A DNA stretch of 54,549 bases from Lingula anatina (Eukaryota; Brachiopoda; Lingulata; Lingulida; Lingulidae), in contig NW_019774269.1 of assembly GCF_001039355.2 (NCBI RefSeq), forward strand, positions 471,987 to 526,535, written 5' to 3'. The notes beneath the pieces are model-generated. The model saw only the letters and a program-made list of their open reading frames with translations. It made no database searches and was not told the origin of the DNA. Numbering within the stretch: position 1 is the first letter of the stretch; every line of letters starts with the position of its first letter. Below are positions 36,415 to 48,179 of the stretch, piece by piece. Made by a program: the position numbers and the translations under genes.

Positions 36415-37190
36415 GAAAGTAACATGAGCCCTTTAGCTTAATAGGGTTTCAACTGACCCATGTCCAATAGTACATGTCGCGCGCGTCTGTGTGGAGATAG
36501 ATTTTGTTGGAGGTTTTGTTAGAGTTGAAAGCGACATGACTCTCAATGTCGCGCGCGTCTGTGTGGAGATAGATTTTGTTGGAGGTTTTGTTAGAGTTGA
36601 AAGCGCCATGACTCTCAAGGTCACGTCAAGTTCGTTTATAAAGTTCTGCTTATTTAACTGCGAAAACCACACGAGCCAAGTCGGTTTCGTGTGTAATAAC
36701 TTTGTCATTTAAAAGAATAAATTCCACGGTAAAATACAAACGCGACTTGGCACAAGGCAATCTCGCATGTGTGGAACCTGTGTGTTACGAAATAAGCACA
36801 ATTATGTCAATTTCGCGTTTTATAAGTTGCACAATAGAAGACGAATGCGGCGCAGGCCTATTCAATATCGCATCTATGGGTCTCAGTAAATGACGAACAA
36901 ATCATGATAATGTGTATTTCGAATTTTTGAACATAGCCATTTGAAGCTCAAAAATGCACAGTAACAGACGAACGCGACATGGGTCGTGTCAATCTCGCAT
37001 CTAACGCGTTCAGTTAGTGGCGAAAGAGACACAGCCATGTCTTTTTCGGCTCTCAAAGCTCTGTAGTAAAAGACGAACTCGGCATAGGCCTTGTCGTTTT
37101 CGCATGTAAAGGGGCGTCTGAAAGACGCACGCGCAGGCTCCTATGGGCCATGGTAGCTTCGCGCATTGTATTCGATCGCGACTGACTTGA
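36415..37190. repeat. CpG-rich degenerate tandem array
   Basis: It begins with two nearly identical 72-bp units (gtcgcgcgcgtctgtgtgg at 36476 and 36548). These are followed by diverged blocks about 50-100 bp apart of the form gacgaacgcgac-atgg-gtcgtgtc-aatctcgcatct, near 36738, 36840, 36968, 37072 and 37124. Many blocks contain short dyads (gacacagccatgtc). CpG is abundant here, unlike in surrounding AT-rich DNA. Short open frames across it merely translate the 72-bp units. Confidence 0.7.
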
Positions 37191-37458
37191 ATAAAGAATC
37201 GCAAAGGTATTTTGGCCAAGTATCGGAAAAACATTAAAGGGAGCAATGCGTCCAGCAAGTATTGGATAATAAGAACAATGGATGGGTGTGCCAGGGGGAT
37301 TACATCAACTGAATAAATTATGTACAAGAATCGAGTGTGTCGGAATCTCAGGCGCTGAGTGATTTATGTATTCATTTATTTATTTATTGATTAATTAATT
37401 AATTATTTTATTCATAGTGTAACGCTAAACTATATTCACTTCAAGAATACCTTTAATC

Positions 37459-37809
37459 TTAAAGGGATAATAACTCTTCGTATAAGATCTATATTTCACA
37501 ATAAAAACATTGTGAATAACTCATAGAAATATAATATATTCTGTTTTACCAAAAAAAAAAAAACGGCAGTTATAGCTATTATTCTGATATCTGAGCTTGT
37601 CCTTAGACTAAGTGACCTCCATTGATGACTATACTCTGTTAAAATCTCTTAAAAGATTTCAACAAAAAAAACAAACTTTTTAGAAAAAACCAGGGACTAA
37701 CTTTGAATGTAAAAATGGATTCATTAACCATTGGTAAGTATGGGATAATTGTTGTTTACTCCAGGAAAATTCATTTTTTGGCCGAAACGAAGAGTTATTA
37801 TCCCTTTAA
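37459..37809 (+). mobile_element. TTAA-flanked MITE, best-preserved copy
   Basis: The 22-bp terminal repeats are perfect inverses (37459-37480 and 37788-37809; left end TTAAAGGGATAATAACTC). TTAA occurs at both edges, the target site typical of piggyBac elements. It is 351 bp long with no ORF. Related copies are at 1749, 9841, 19290, 28532 and, weakly, 45158. Confidence 0.92.
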
Positions 37810-37879
37810 TTGAAACTTAAAATGCTGTTCTCCCCTTCTTTAAGAGTAGCCTAGGTCTCTTTCAATTAGAGGGAGTTTT

Positions 37880-37915
37880 TATCTTTTTTTATTTTATTTA
37901 TTTATTTATTTATTG

Positions 37916-37947
<32 letters not shown>

Positions 37948-37968
37948 TTTATTTATTTTTTTTTTTTG
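37880..37968. repeat. TTTA/ATT-rich low-complexity tract
   Basis: Runs of ttta and tta units with a poly-T end. Confidence 0.85.
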
Positions 37969-38505
37969 CAAGTTAACTTCGCTTTGTTGATGCTGTCTTT
38001 GCCAACATCAATGCTTTTTACTGATACTGAATCAGTATCGGGGACCGTGTGCGTCAGTTCTTCAAACTCAGGGTGGGCTGAGCGTACGTTAAGAGAGTAC
38101 TGGTCAGTGTCACAGATGTGGAAACCAACATGACAGTTGGTGCCCCAAACCGAGGGTGAAAACGAAGGGTCTAGTCTGATAATGTTGGCATAAAGGAATA
38201 AAGGAATACCCAGACGAGCGGGGGGTGGGGGTGGGGGGGGGGGACATACTTAAAGATTTGTTGAGTTAATTGGTAACATTTAATATATTTATTTTAATAA
38301 AAAAGATGTTTTATACTCGTGGTGTTTTATTCCAAACTAGAGGTTGTTGATCCATTTGAACACTCAAAACGGGATATTGATTGGCGTAATTTTGGCGACA
38401 GTGCTAGTTTTTCCTTATCTATTTACTCAAGCCACAACTATGTCACGACCTATGAAAATGACCTCACAAGATTCAATTACGTGCGCACCTGTCGAGGCAG
38501 CCAAG

Positions 38506-39630
38506 ATGGCAGATGGTGACTCTATTCCGGTTTGCCTGGACGACGTAGAGGCAATTGCATTGAAAAAGATGTCTAAAAATGCCTACGATCACTATAGAAG
38601 TGGTGCCGATGATCAACAGACTCTCGGGGACAACAGGGCCGCTTTCAAGAGGTAGAATTATCAGAATTGCTATGTGGTAAACCATGCCCGTAGCCAGGGG
38701 TTTCGGGCGGGTTGGGGTTGTCGAACGAACCGCCCATTTTGTCGGGAAGAGGTCCCCTTTGGGTAAAATGATTTCTAGGTACACGAAATTTTCATGGTAA
38801 GAGGTCCATTTATTTTCAGAAAAAGAATAACCCTTTTGAAATTGCTGGCTATTCGGGCCTGTAAGTGAATGGTGTAGTATTACTGACAGCTACGTGCAGT
38901 TAAAGTGATGGTATGACACAGTGCAGTGATGCGTATTGAACCGTTTAAAATCACGTGGCTCTGTGAACGCATAATGGTGTGATGATGTTTTTTTTTTCTT
39001 CGAAAATGGCTATTAACTCACTGTTCACCTTTTTAGAAAAGATATCTCACAAGTGGCTGAACCCGTCAACCCTAGGTGCAATTTTGCTGCGGCATTTTTT
39101 TTTATAAATTTCTGGTCTACTACATACACCAAGTGCGAGTTTTCCCGAAGGAGTAACATCTCTTTAAAAAGCACAATTTCACGAATTGGGTTATTAACGG
39201 TATAAATGAAAGAAGAAAGGAATTTATTAAAAGACAAAGAAATTGATTAAATTTTTAAAAAATTCAGGAAAGAACGCACAAATGATAAATAATTACACCC
39301 CCTCGCTCATTTCTAAAAGAACAAAGTTACCGTGAAAGAGATTTTTTATGGTGGCTAGATAAGATTATAAAATAAAATTATTCTTAACTTAGAGACAAAA
39401 TAACATCATCCAAACCCAATTAAGAACTTTTTCGCAAATGATGTTTTTATCTGTTGATTTCTACTTATCTAGATATCGACTGAGGCCAATGTTTCTGCGT
39501 CGAGACGTCTCCACGCGAGATCTCGTCACCACCATACAGGGCGTGCCAGTAGATTTCCCAGTCGGCATCGCGCCAACTGCCGTACAGCGCATGGCGCACC
39601 CGGACGGAGAAGTGGCAACAGCCAGAGGTT

Positions 39631-39661
<31 letters not shown>

Positions 39662-40239
39662 AAACGTGACCCGTTTATTATGCAGGCTTTATAAACGATG
39701 TAGATTTTTGTGGTTTGCTGCCGCTGATTTATATAAACTTAAGTGCGATTTCATTGTCCGACCACATGCTAAGATTCTTTTTAAACCGCGAAGGTTTAGA
39801 ATTTAAACTTAGAATTCAAAAAGCTAGAATTGTATCATTCGTTTGATATCTCCAAAGGAAAGCAATTACCATCACGCATATGAAAAATGCATGTATTTAT
39901 TTATTTGTTTACATGTACCAAAATATATTTTAGCTGCAGCGTCAGTGCGTTCTTGCATGATCCTCAGTACATATGCTACCTCCACAATGGAAGCGGTCGC
40001 CGACGCCACACCAGATGGCCTGCGCTGGTTTCAGCTCTACGTTTTTAAAAACCAAAAACAGACGGAGGATCTTATACGTAGAGCTGAGCAGAGCGGCTAC
40101 AGGGCATTGGTGCTGACCATTGACTGCTACCATTCAGGAATGAAACGAGCCGATATCAGAAACAAGTTTACTTTGCCAAAGCACCTAAGGTACAGTGATG
40201 ATTCTACCACCGCTTTCTTAGAGCAATATATTTATTCAT

Positions 40240-40282
<43 letters not shown>

Positions 40283-41451
40283 GTTAGTTTGTTAGTTAGT
40301 TAGTTATTTAATTAGTTAGTTAGTTATTGAAGAAGAAAAAGTCTGTTACTAATAGTAAGTGTTATTAAATATTATATACCAATGCATAAAAATAAATAGC
40401 AGCAATGGTAAATGTATATTTATCCCTTTACAGAACTGAGAATTTATCCGACGACGGAAAGCCATATGACGGAGTGTGTGGACTTGGATTTGCACCGTTG
40501 TTATGGAGTGATGTGAAGAAGTTGAAAAGTTTCACAAAACTCCCTGTGGTTGTTAAAGGTGTTCTCACAGGTAGAGATCGATCTGTCCACACTGTAATAA
40601 TAATCTAAATGTTAACAAGTTGTTTAGAGTCTTACAATGTACGTTAGTCATTCAAGTGAGATAATAATAATAATAATAATGGAAACTGGGTAACTTAGAA
40701 ACTTGTGAGAGGTATCATTTCTATGATGTTCAAAGGCATGGCCAATTATTTTTTAAAAAAGTTAAGAAGTTAACATTTTTTCCAACTTCAAAGGGGAACT
40801 TTCGTTCGTTTACCTCCAGGAACTTAACACTTATACTTATTGCGGTAGTTGAGAGCACATCCATTGCACAACAAGGCATGACATTGGCTCTGTCTTGCAG
40901 TGCAGAAACCACCAAACAATTCCCCCATTGACCACCATACTAGCATATGCCTGCACAATGGCACGAGCAGAATACTTTGGAGAAACATTGCCTTATCCTC
41001 CTGAACAGCAGACACATTGAAATAAAATATATCATGACCAAACAAATATCTTACAGATTGCACTCCAACATGTACACCCCTCTTTGTTTGTTTTATTTTG
41101 CATATTATATTGTTCTTAAAAGATTCATCCATTGAAACATCCATTCGCTTATATATTCATTTATTAAATCATTTTGTCTTAATGCTTGTGCACTTCTGTT
41201 TGTTTGTTTTATTCTGCATATTATATTGTTCTTAATATGAAACATCCATTGGCTTATATATCCATTTATTTAATTATTTTGTCTGAATGCTAGGTGAAGA
41301 CGCCGTCAGGGCAGTAGAGAGTGGTGTAGACGGGATCATGGTATCAAACCATGGAGGGCGTCAGCTCGACGGTGTGCCTGCCTCGGTAAAAATTGGAAGA
41401 AAGTCCTCTTTGACACACACATACACACACACACACACACGCACACACACG

Positions 41452-41503
<52 letters not shown>

Positions 41504-42966
41504 AAAAGAAAGAAAGAAACAAAGAACATTTTGGTGGAATTTGGTACTGCCATAGTCAACATAATATTCACCACTGACATGTTCTGCATAGTTGTCTTTC
41601 TTTTTAATTCATGTCTCGTAAATGTCTCGGTGTCGTTTCTGTACTCTTATGGCCCTAATATCCACTCTACTTAACTGTATGTTAGAAATATTTCCGATAC
41701 GCATTGGCGCCTCTAAACCTCTAAACCTAGGCGTAACATATTTGGCTCACATCCACACGTTATATATGTTCTAATTTTTTCTTTCTGTATTTGGTTTTGT
41801 CTGCATAGATAGACGTGTTGTCCGAGGTTGTCCAAGCTGTCCAGGGGCGGTGTGAGGTCTACCTAGACGGTGGGGTTAGGTCAGGGACCGATGTTCTTAA
41901 AGCTTTGGCGCTTGGCGCACGCGCAGTCTTTATCGGCCGACCTGCGCTGTACGGATTGGCTTACAATGTGAGGATGTAACAGTCACATATATAATTACAC
42001 CTCGATTGTTTTATTTAAGTGTTTTAATTCATTCATATGTGACATGTATGTTACATGAGCAAATTTAGACAGCATTAGGTTGGAAATACAGTTGACTTCT
42101 CTGTCTCTCTCGTGAATTTACCTTTTTATACAACATTTATGTATTATCAACTTGTGCACCCTCCAAGTAAAACTATAATTCCATCAGTATTTGCCAGTGA
42201 AGTCTCCTTTACGGTTAAGCATTCTCGAGACCGTCCTGCCCCATCCCTGCGTCCCCTTCCGACCCCTCCTATTGTGATGGCCAATGGAGTATCTACTGGG
42301 GAACAGATACGCTGTAATAAAGCCCACCGGAATCACAGAACTTGTTTTGACACTTCTTTGAGGATGCCCCGCTACAAGTCCAAGAAAACACTCTCAGTGG
42401 CGCCCTACTCTTCTAGTGGCTCCACCTGCCGTACCCTACACACACCACAGATCATCTAATACATGTATGATGGGTTATTTTAGGGGGAAGCAGGCGTGAA
42501 ATTGGTTCTACAGATGTTGAGAGATGAACTCAGCTTGGCAATGGCTCTAGCAGGTATAATCCAGATAAAGTACCGGCAACTCCTATGTGTTTGTTTAAAT
42601 AACAATTATTCACACAGATATGTATTGAGATAAAGAGGTTTTCTTTTTAAATTACAAGCTTGTTCACAGTCATCATCTTAGATTTTTTTCTTCCCTGCTT
42701 TTAATGGGTGAGGTAGCTGTTGATAACCCCGTATTTTTCGCTGACCTTTAATTATATATATTATACATAGTAGTTTGTCTTATTGTTTGATTTGGCCACA
42801 AGTTGTGGATTTAAGATTTTCTACGGTTCTTAGCAGATTATTTTTCTACAATTGTGCTAATATTTTAAGTATCTGTTTATTCTCTTTTATAGGCTGTGCC
42901 AGCATCGGGGATATCAAGCGTTCTTTAGTTGTCCACGAGAGTCATTATCTGCAACCAAAGCTGTAA
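38506..42966 (+). CDS. HAO: 2-hydroxyacid oxidase (glycolate oxidase family), 8 exons
   Basis: Exons 38506-38651, 39473-39627, 39934-40189, 40434-40570, 41294-41385, 41809-41967, 42484-42553 and 42893-42966 join in phase into 362 residues, close to the usual 365-370. The enzyme oxidises 2-hydroxy acids with FMN, releasing hydrogen peroxide, normally in peroxisomes. Conserved residues: Tyr136 (WFQLYV), Asp164, Lys227 (VVVKG), His251 and Arg254 ([10 protein letters not shown]), and the phosphate-binding [20 protein letters not shown] block. Two active-site positions differ from plant glycolate oxidase and human HAO1. His29 replaces a substrate-binding Tyr ([10 protein letters not shown]), and Tyr114 replaces a Trp (STYATS), the latter as in HAO2. 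The tail PKL is a plausible weak peroxisomal signal. The start at 38506 has a strong context (CCAAGATGG); the same frame is open to an ATG at 38344, which would add a hydrophobic stretch. Paralogue HAO1 versus HAO2 cannot be decided. Confidence 0.93.
38684..38856 (+). mobile_element. MITE (CAGGCC-type family) in HAO intron 1
   Basis: It begins catgcccgtagccagggg and ends gaaattgctggctattcggg-cctg. Internal phrases gaaccgcccattttg and ctttgggtaaaatgatttct match 48930-49097. Confidence 0.75.
39628..39664. repeat. A-rich run at an intron start
   Basis: About 35 A with one G, directly after the donor of HAO exon 2. Confidence 0.9.
40228..40330. repeat. (TTTA)n / (GTTA)n microsatellite
   Basis: About 13 attt units followed by gttagttagtt units in HAO intron 3. 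Confidence 0.95.
41416..41502. repeat. (CA)n and (GATA)n microsatellites
   Basis: About 14 CA units then about 13 gata units, in HAO intron 5. Confidence 0.95.
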
Positions 42967-42984
42967 TTTCCATTATACCCATAC

Positions 42985-43031
<47 letters not shown>

Positions 43032-43035
43032 TTAT
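42985..43035. repeat. (ATTT)n microsatellite
   Basis: About 12 attt units just after the HAO stop codon. Confidence 0.95.
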
Positions 43036-43629
43036 ACACATGGTGTAATATGTATTTTATATAAGTCTTTGTCATCCAGTGTTACCTAGGGGACATATTC
43101 CTAATTAAAAAGTGTTATTGTTACAAACAAGATGCCCTCAGCAAAGACACTTGGGAGCATAATATAATTCTGATTTGTTCAGAATTACCCATGTGCCATA
43201 GCTTGGAGTTCTCCGTAAGGTGATGTAAAGCAGACTCTGGTTGGTGCATCCTATCTTATCGGGTACCAATAGGAAAGAGTGTCTCTCGGAGATAAGGAGG
43301 CAAACTTTGCGGTTGTGATGACGATGTGATGTGATTCTCAGTAATTATGTATATTAGCTTTGCACCGAGTAACCCCCTGATTTGCTGACGACCTGTTGAC
43401 CAATGTCAAATTGCTTACTGAAACCACGGAGAACCAGAGTTAATAACTGGTGATTTCACCACTTTAAATAGCACCCAACTTTTACATAATCAGGGACATG
43501 TATGAAAGGTACAAGATCTTTTTAATAATCTTTTAAAGACGTTTATATAGCAAGTCTTGTTAAGCTCTCAAAGAGAACCGTATGGAAGATAAGTGTACAT
43601 TTAACATGTTTTACCCTCCTTAGATAAAG

Positions 43630-43682
<53 letters not shown>

Positions 43683-44165
43683 GCTATGTATATGTCGTTT
43701 TTCTAAATGTAGGTGATTTTTACAATCATGATTAACAATTAAGGGTTCTTTCCTTAACATACTTAGAACAGGAGAGTTTATTACTTACTAAGGAAGTTTA
43801 TTACTGTATTCAAACTTATGAATGTTAACACATGAATTGGACAACAAAGTAATTTATTTATCCACATCATGGAAGTACGAAACCCAACACCACTAATGAA
43901 GTACCATATTTCTGTAGAACTGAATCATGGGCAAAAATTTAAAATATGTACAGTTCGTTAAGACATAACAACTGCATAAATCTAACAATCGGTTGATTAT
44001 TTTGGAAGAAAGGTAAAATATTAGTGTGATGATGTCCGTATGTACTGTACCAGAGGTAAACTAAAGAAGAAAGAAAAAGACAGAAAAAAGCAAAAACAAA
44101 AATGAGGAAACGTCTAGTAACTAAACAGTGCATATACTCAGTGAAATAATGTTATGACAAAATCC
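43036..44165. other. Intergenic region with (ATT)n at 43630-43681
   Basis: No conserved ORF. A run of about 17 att units occupies 43630-43681. Otherwise nothing was recognised. Confidence 0.6.
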
Positions 44166-44281
44166 AGATTTTCCATACGCACGATATCAGCTAATGTGCA
44201 ACCAAGGCATTCTGCCGTATGTTCAACAACATGTTCGGAAAATTCCAACACCTGCACAATAAATCCCAACGACAAAGACAT

Positions 44282-44436
44282 TTACGGAAACACTGACGGA
44301 AAGAGTGTCTTATAAATATTTTGAGCGAGGTACGTCAGGCGGTTTCCGGTGCTCGGGTCTGGTACCACATTGGAGTACGTGCGGAAGAAGGTTGGAAGCA
44401 AATCACGGACGAGGCCTTGGTAGAACAAAGTAGAAC
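44282..44436 (-). pseudogene. Isolated last-exon copy of the cysteine-rich gene (unit 1)
   Basis: On the minus strand it matches the last exon of the gene at 46273-46457: FYQGLVRDLLPTFFRTYSN and YLAQNIYKTLFPSVFP then stop. The reading frame is intact, with a few changes (D to N in STGNRL). Upstream it breaks at gaacaaag and jumps into sequence that matches the 5' flank of the complete copy (about 44490-44800 against 48180-48440). Exons 1-3 are therefore lost. Confidence 0.8.
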
Positions 44437-44489
44437 AAGGGGATACTTTAGTCTTTGTATCATTTTATTTTTTACATTCTTCATTTTTT

Positions 44490-44800
44490 TTTTGATCGTT
44501 ATTATTAAGTACAGCCTGTCTTCTTCCTGGTCGTAGTCTGCGTTTAAGAGATATCATCTAAATTATTCAAAGATATGGGATTTTCACCCTTAGTTAAGAG
44601 AAAAGAAAACAGTTATTTTCACTTGCAGGAGTCATTATACCCTTGTGATAACTGTCAATCAACCACAAGTTATACGTGTACACCCGGCGGTGTCAGGCAT
44701 TTTAATGTAAATTAAAATGTCCCATCAATGCCAGATATATTTCGGTAAACTGGTAAAAAATACTGAGTCTCCACGAAGTGTGAATAAAATGGTTCATATA
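44490..44800 (-). repeat. Duplicated 5'-flank segment, unit 1
   Basis: gatcgttattattaagtaca, ctgcgtttaagagat, caaccacaagttatac and ggcggtgtca occur in the same order at 48180-48440 and, further diverged, at 54090-54290. This is the conserved upstream flank of each unit. Confidence 0.75.
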
Positions 44801-44909
44801 TTCATATTTCACAAAAATAAAAAGTTGGTCAGAGTTATTGATACTGCGTCAACTTTGGAAACTCGGGAGATTGAAATAATAATTGAGAATTGTATTAAAA
44901 TATCGTTGA

Positions 44910-45130
44910 CGGTCTCTATAGACCGATTATTGCTATTTAGATCCAAGACAATTGCACACCATCTCTGGAAAATTGAAATAATAATAGAGAATTATGATAA
45001 TAGTTATAACGCTATTTCTAGATGGGCGTTATAGTTTCGAACGACTGGTCATGACTCTAAACGTACATTAGTATTGTTAACGGTCTCTATAGACCGATTA
45101 TTGCTACTTAGATCAAGACAATTGCACACA
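44910..45130. repeat. Two direct copies of a 52-bp repeat with palindrome
   Basis: ggtctctatagaccgattat then tgctatttagatc...aagacaattgcacac occurs at about 44913-44967 and 45077-45130. Each contains the perfect hairpin GGTCT-CTAT-AGACC. Confidence 0.8.
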
Positions 45131-45157
45131 ACAGCTTTACGGAAGCACGAAAATAAT

Positions 45158-45300
45158 TTAAAGGGATAACAACTTTTCACGTGGGATTCAAAATCCTATA
45201 ATATATACATTGTTAACAACACCTAGAAATGTAATAAATCACATTTTACCACCAAAACAGCGGTGAATTTTGGAATTAGCCTGTTTTTACCTTCTTTATT
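45158..45300 (+). mobile_element. Degenerate TTAA-type MITE end
   Basis: TTAAAGGGATAACAACTTTTC, then aacaacacctagaaatgtaa and ttttaccaccaaaacagc match the left half of the 37459 element. The right half is not recognisable. Confidence 0.5.
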
Positions 45301-45719
45301 TTTTGTGGTCATTCTTTATGGAGAAACATTTAAAAAATACACGTAGAACGTCACTCTCTAGGAAATTAGTAAGGATGTAATTAAAGGTTTTCATGATTTT
45401 CAGTCGAATCCTACACATTTTTATAATTTCAGGGGTTCAGAACAGGAAACCCTATAATTTACATAGTAAAATTACTGGATTCAATATACTTGATGTTTTA
45501 TAGGGGCGTCATTGTTGATCGTTCGATTTCATTGTTTACCTATTCATTTATTTACTCATTTATTAATAATTTAGTTAGATGGGGGTTTTAATTCAATATT
45601 TGTTATTTTACGTAAGGTGTCTACACACTTAGGAGGACGCTCAGTCAAGAAGAGAAGAAATCTGAAATTATGTTTAATATTACATAACATCCACATAAAT
45701 CATGATGTAGTATAAATCT

Positions 45720-46090
45720 ATTCTGCACATGCAGTCGCTATTTTGCTGAAAGTTTGGGTCGTATACATTCACTTTTATCATAACGGCAGAGAGTTGAAAT
45801 ACGCATATACAGGTATAATGCTAAACATCTGTTTCAGGTTCATAGTGTCTACATTAAATAATGGAGTGATGATGAAGATAGCGGTCGAACTACATTGCGA
45901 TGATTATGTTTTACAATTCTATGAAAATGCACATATAAAGATGAAACACACTATATCGAGTAAGATGTATTTCTTTTTTTTTTCTGTACATTAAGGTGCA
46001 ATCCTGCAGTTCACATTTACCCAAGGCTGCTGAACGTGCAACATTAATCTAAACTTAAACGGCATACCAGAAGCATGCAGACGCACGGGT
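45720..46090. repeat. Segmental duplicate of 51925-52225
   Basis: gtatacattcacttttatca, gctaaacatctgtttcagg, ttcatagt and gaaaatgcacatataa recur in the same order at 51925-52225. This is the 3'-side flank of units 2 and 3 of the cysteine-rich gene cluster. Confidence 0.8.
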
Positions 46091-46272
46091 AAAATGATGC
46101 TTAATATTGTTTGTTTCCCACTATATGACTCATCTTGCATTTGCATACTCCGGATATTCAATATATAAAATATCAGCTATTTTCCAATAATGATAAAAGG
46201 CATTTAATGTTTAACAACACGCACAGGCAATCCCCGATTTGTGTGCACAACAAATCCCGACGATAAAGGCAG

Positions 46273-46715
46273 TTACGGAAACACCGACGGAAAGAGTGTC
46301 TTATAAATATTTTGAGCGAGGTACGTCAGGCGGTCTCCGGTGCTTGGGTCTGGTACCACATTGGAGTACGTGCGGAAGAATGTTGGAAGCAAATCACGGA
46401 CGAGGCCTTGGTAGAACAAAGTACTCCCGTTCACGAGTGGCGTGTTCACAGGTGGACCTGCAAAAGACACGTGACATAAACACGTGACGTATTGAACAAG
46501 GTGTTGACAGCTTAGTCGTAGATTGTACAGGTAGGGATTCCATTATGCGGATAAACTGTTGAAGCTTACTACGAGGAATGTGATAATAATCTAAAAAAAT
46601 TATATGAATACATCCATACCACATTTTAAAATTTTTTGTCAATCTTTAATATCAAACGTAGCTGACTTAATCGTTTGGATGTGGATCTCATACAGGTCTC
46701 CAAAACAAAACAAAA

Positions 46716-46747
<32 letters not shown>

Positions 46748-47987
46748 ACAAAAAAAACCTAAGGGACCACGTTTACTCGTTGAAACTTACTTGTGTTAAG
46801 AACTGCGCATTCGTCAACGTTGCAGTAGTAGATAGGCGTAATGTCCACGGTGAACCGGTCGTTAAAACTGCATATGAGACTTGTTATTGGCTGCAATAAA
46901 AAAGTTTTAAAAAGGAGTTTGAAAAATACGAATGATGATTATTATCATCGTAGGCAAATCCAAAAGACGCCGCTGCTTTGGCAGTTATCCTCTGCAATTG
47001 CTTACATGAGGGTACACTGTAGCAGGATAGGTTGTGGGAAGCAGGGTAACAAATGGATAAATGTTTTCAGTATAAAAGTGAAAGAACACAACAGATAAAT
47101 AATAATAAATAAATAAATAAAAATATGAAAAAGAATGTGCTTACCGTGATAAAACGTGCTATGTCTGAGGTAATCCCGAAGTTGAACTGCGGTGGGATAT
47201 CTGTATTGGCAAGGCTGGCAACGCCAAGGCAGTCCGTCGCCCTTAGGTTGCAATCTGTGTCCGTGGTGCATGGAGAGCCTTCAACTATATATATTTTTTA
47301 CGAAAATCAGAACATTATGTATAAACAACAAAAAACAACTATATTGATTTGAAATAAATTATCAAAATAATGATTATAACTGGACTAAAACAACACCAAC
47401 AATAACCATAATAATAATAATAACAATTACATGAAAGGCAATTATGTGTTTTGTTATCATTGAATGTTGTAACAAGGTATAATAAATCATAACAATAATA
47501 ATGATAAATACTTGTGACGCATTCGGAAACAAACGTCGCATCCACTACTGGACTAGGAAAAACGGAGGTAGGAAGTGTAAACGGAAAAGACCCCGGTGGG
47601 CACATACAACGGAATCCAGTGGCGGTGAAGGCAAGGAACAGCGGGTTAAATGTACAGATGGGAGGCACAGCGTTACTGCCAAGTAACCCGTCTGGTATAC
47701 ACTCCATCTGCGTGCTTGCATTCTGGTATGCGTTTGGTACAGTGCACTCGCTGAATACAGTATTGCCTGAAAAGTTAAGAAGTAAAATAATTAATGGTGA
47801 ACGTTTGCGACATTTACAATGCCAAAATAAATAAAACTGACTATGGCGGCAACGACTATGTCATATACAGTAGGTGTGAACTGAACTGAGTAAACTATGG
47901 CACTTTTATGTATATGATTAAACACATTCGTTCAGGATATCTTAAACCATTTTTGTTCAGCTAATTCTCTGTGAGCGACTCACCCAT
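46273..47987 (-). CDS. Cysteine-rich protein of unknown family, 5 exons (unit 2, complete)
   Basis: Minus-strand exons from 5' to 3': about 47987-47984 (ATG G before GTGAGT, tentative), 47766-47512, 47284-47145, 46890-46791, 46457-46273. Phases agree and give 227 residues. I do not recognise the family. Twelve cysteines lie in the first three main exons (SECTVPNAYQN, FRCMCPPGSFPF, EGSPCTTDTDCNL, IYYCNVDECAV) and none in the last exon, a pattern suggesting a disulphide-rich extracellular domain. The C-terminal exon (LVRDLLPTFFRTYSN, TYLAQNIYKTLF) looks helical. No classical signal peptide is visible from the proposed start. The frame is open upstream to an ATG at 48140, but that extension does not align well with unit 3, so it is probably untranslated. 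Partial copies flank it at 44282 and 52232-53321. Confidence 0.6.
46721..46748. repeat. (AAAT)n microsatellite
   Basis: About seven aaat units in the last intron of the cysteine-rich gene. Confidence 0.9.
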
Positions 47988-48179
47988 GTTGACTTTGAAT
48001 TCCACAACGTTTTGAGTCTTAATTAAGACAGTAATAACAGTAAGTACACGACTTGTTGAAAAACTTGTTAGAATCCTTAATTTATCCACACGCCAGCTAG
48101 GTACGGCAGCAGTACAAATGACGATATGGAGGGGAGACATCGGTCCTTATATTATTAATTTTTTTTTAATTTGTCACAG

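Noticed and set aside
36433-36712. Internally repeated ORFs on both strands
   Set aside because: They arise from the duplicated 72-bp unit; no start context, splice sites or family resemblance.
38319-38519. 66-codon ORF overlapping the oxidase start
   Set aside because: It is in a different frame from the conserved oxidase sequence and lacks any family feature.
47339-47707. Single 122-codon minus-strand ORF as a complete gene
   Set aside because: Only its first part is exonic; after the donor near 47511 it reads through intron.
47984-48140. Coding extension of the cysteine-rich gene upstream to the ATG at 48140
   Set aside because: The frame is open, but the corresponding region of unit 3 aligns with indels that break frame, and no signal peptide appears, so it reads more like untranslated sequence.
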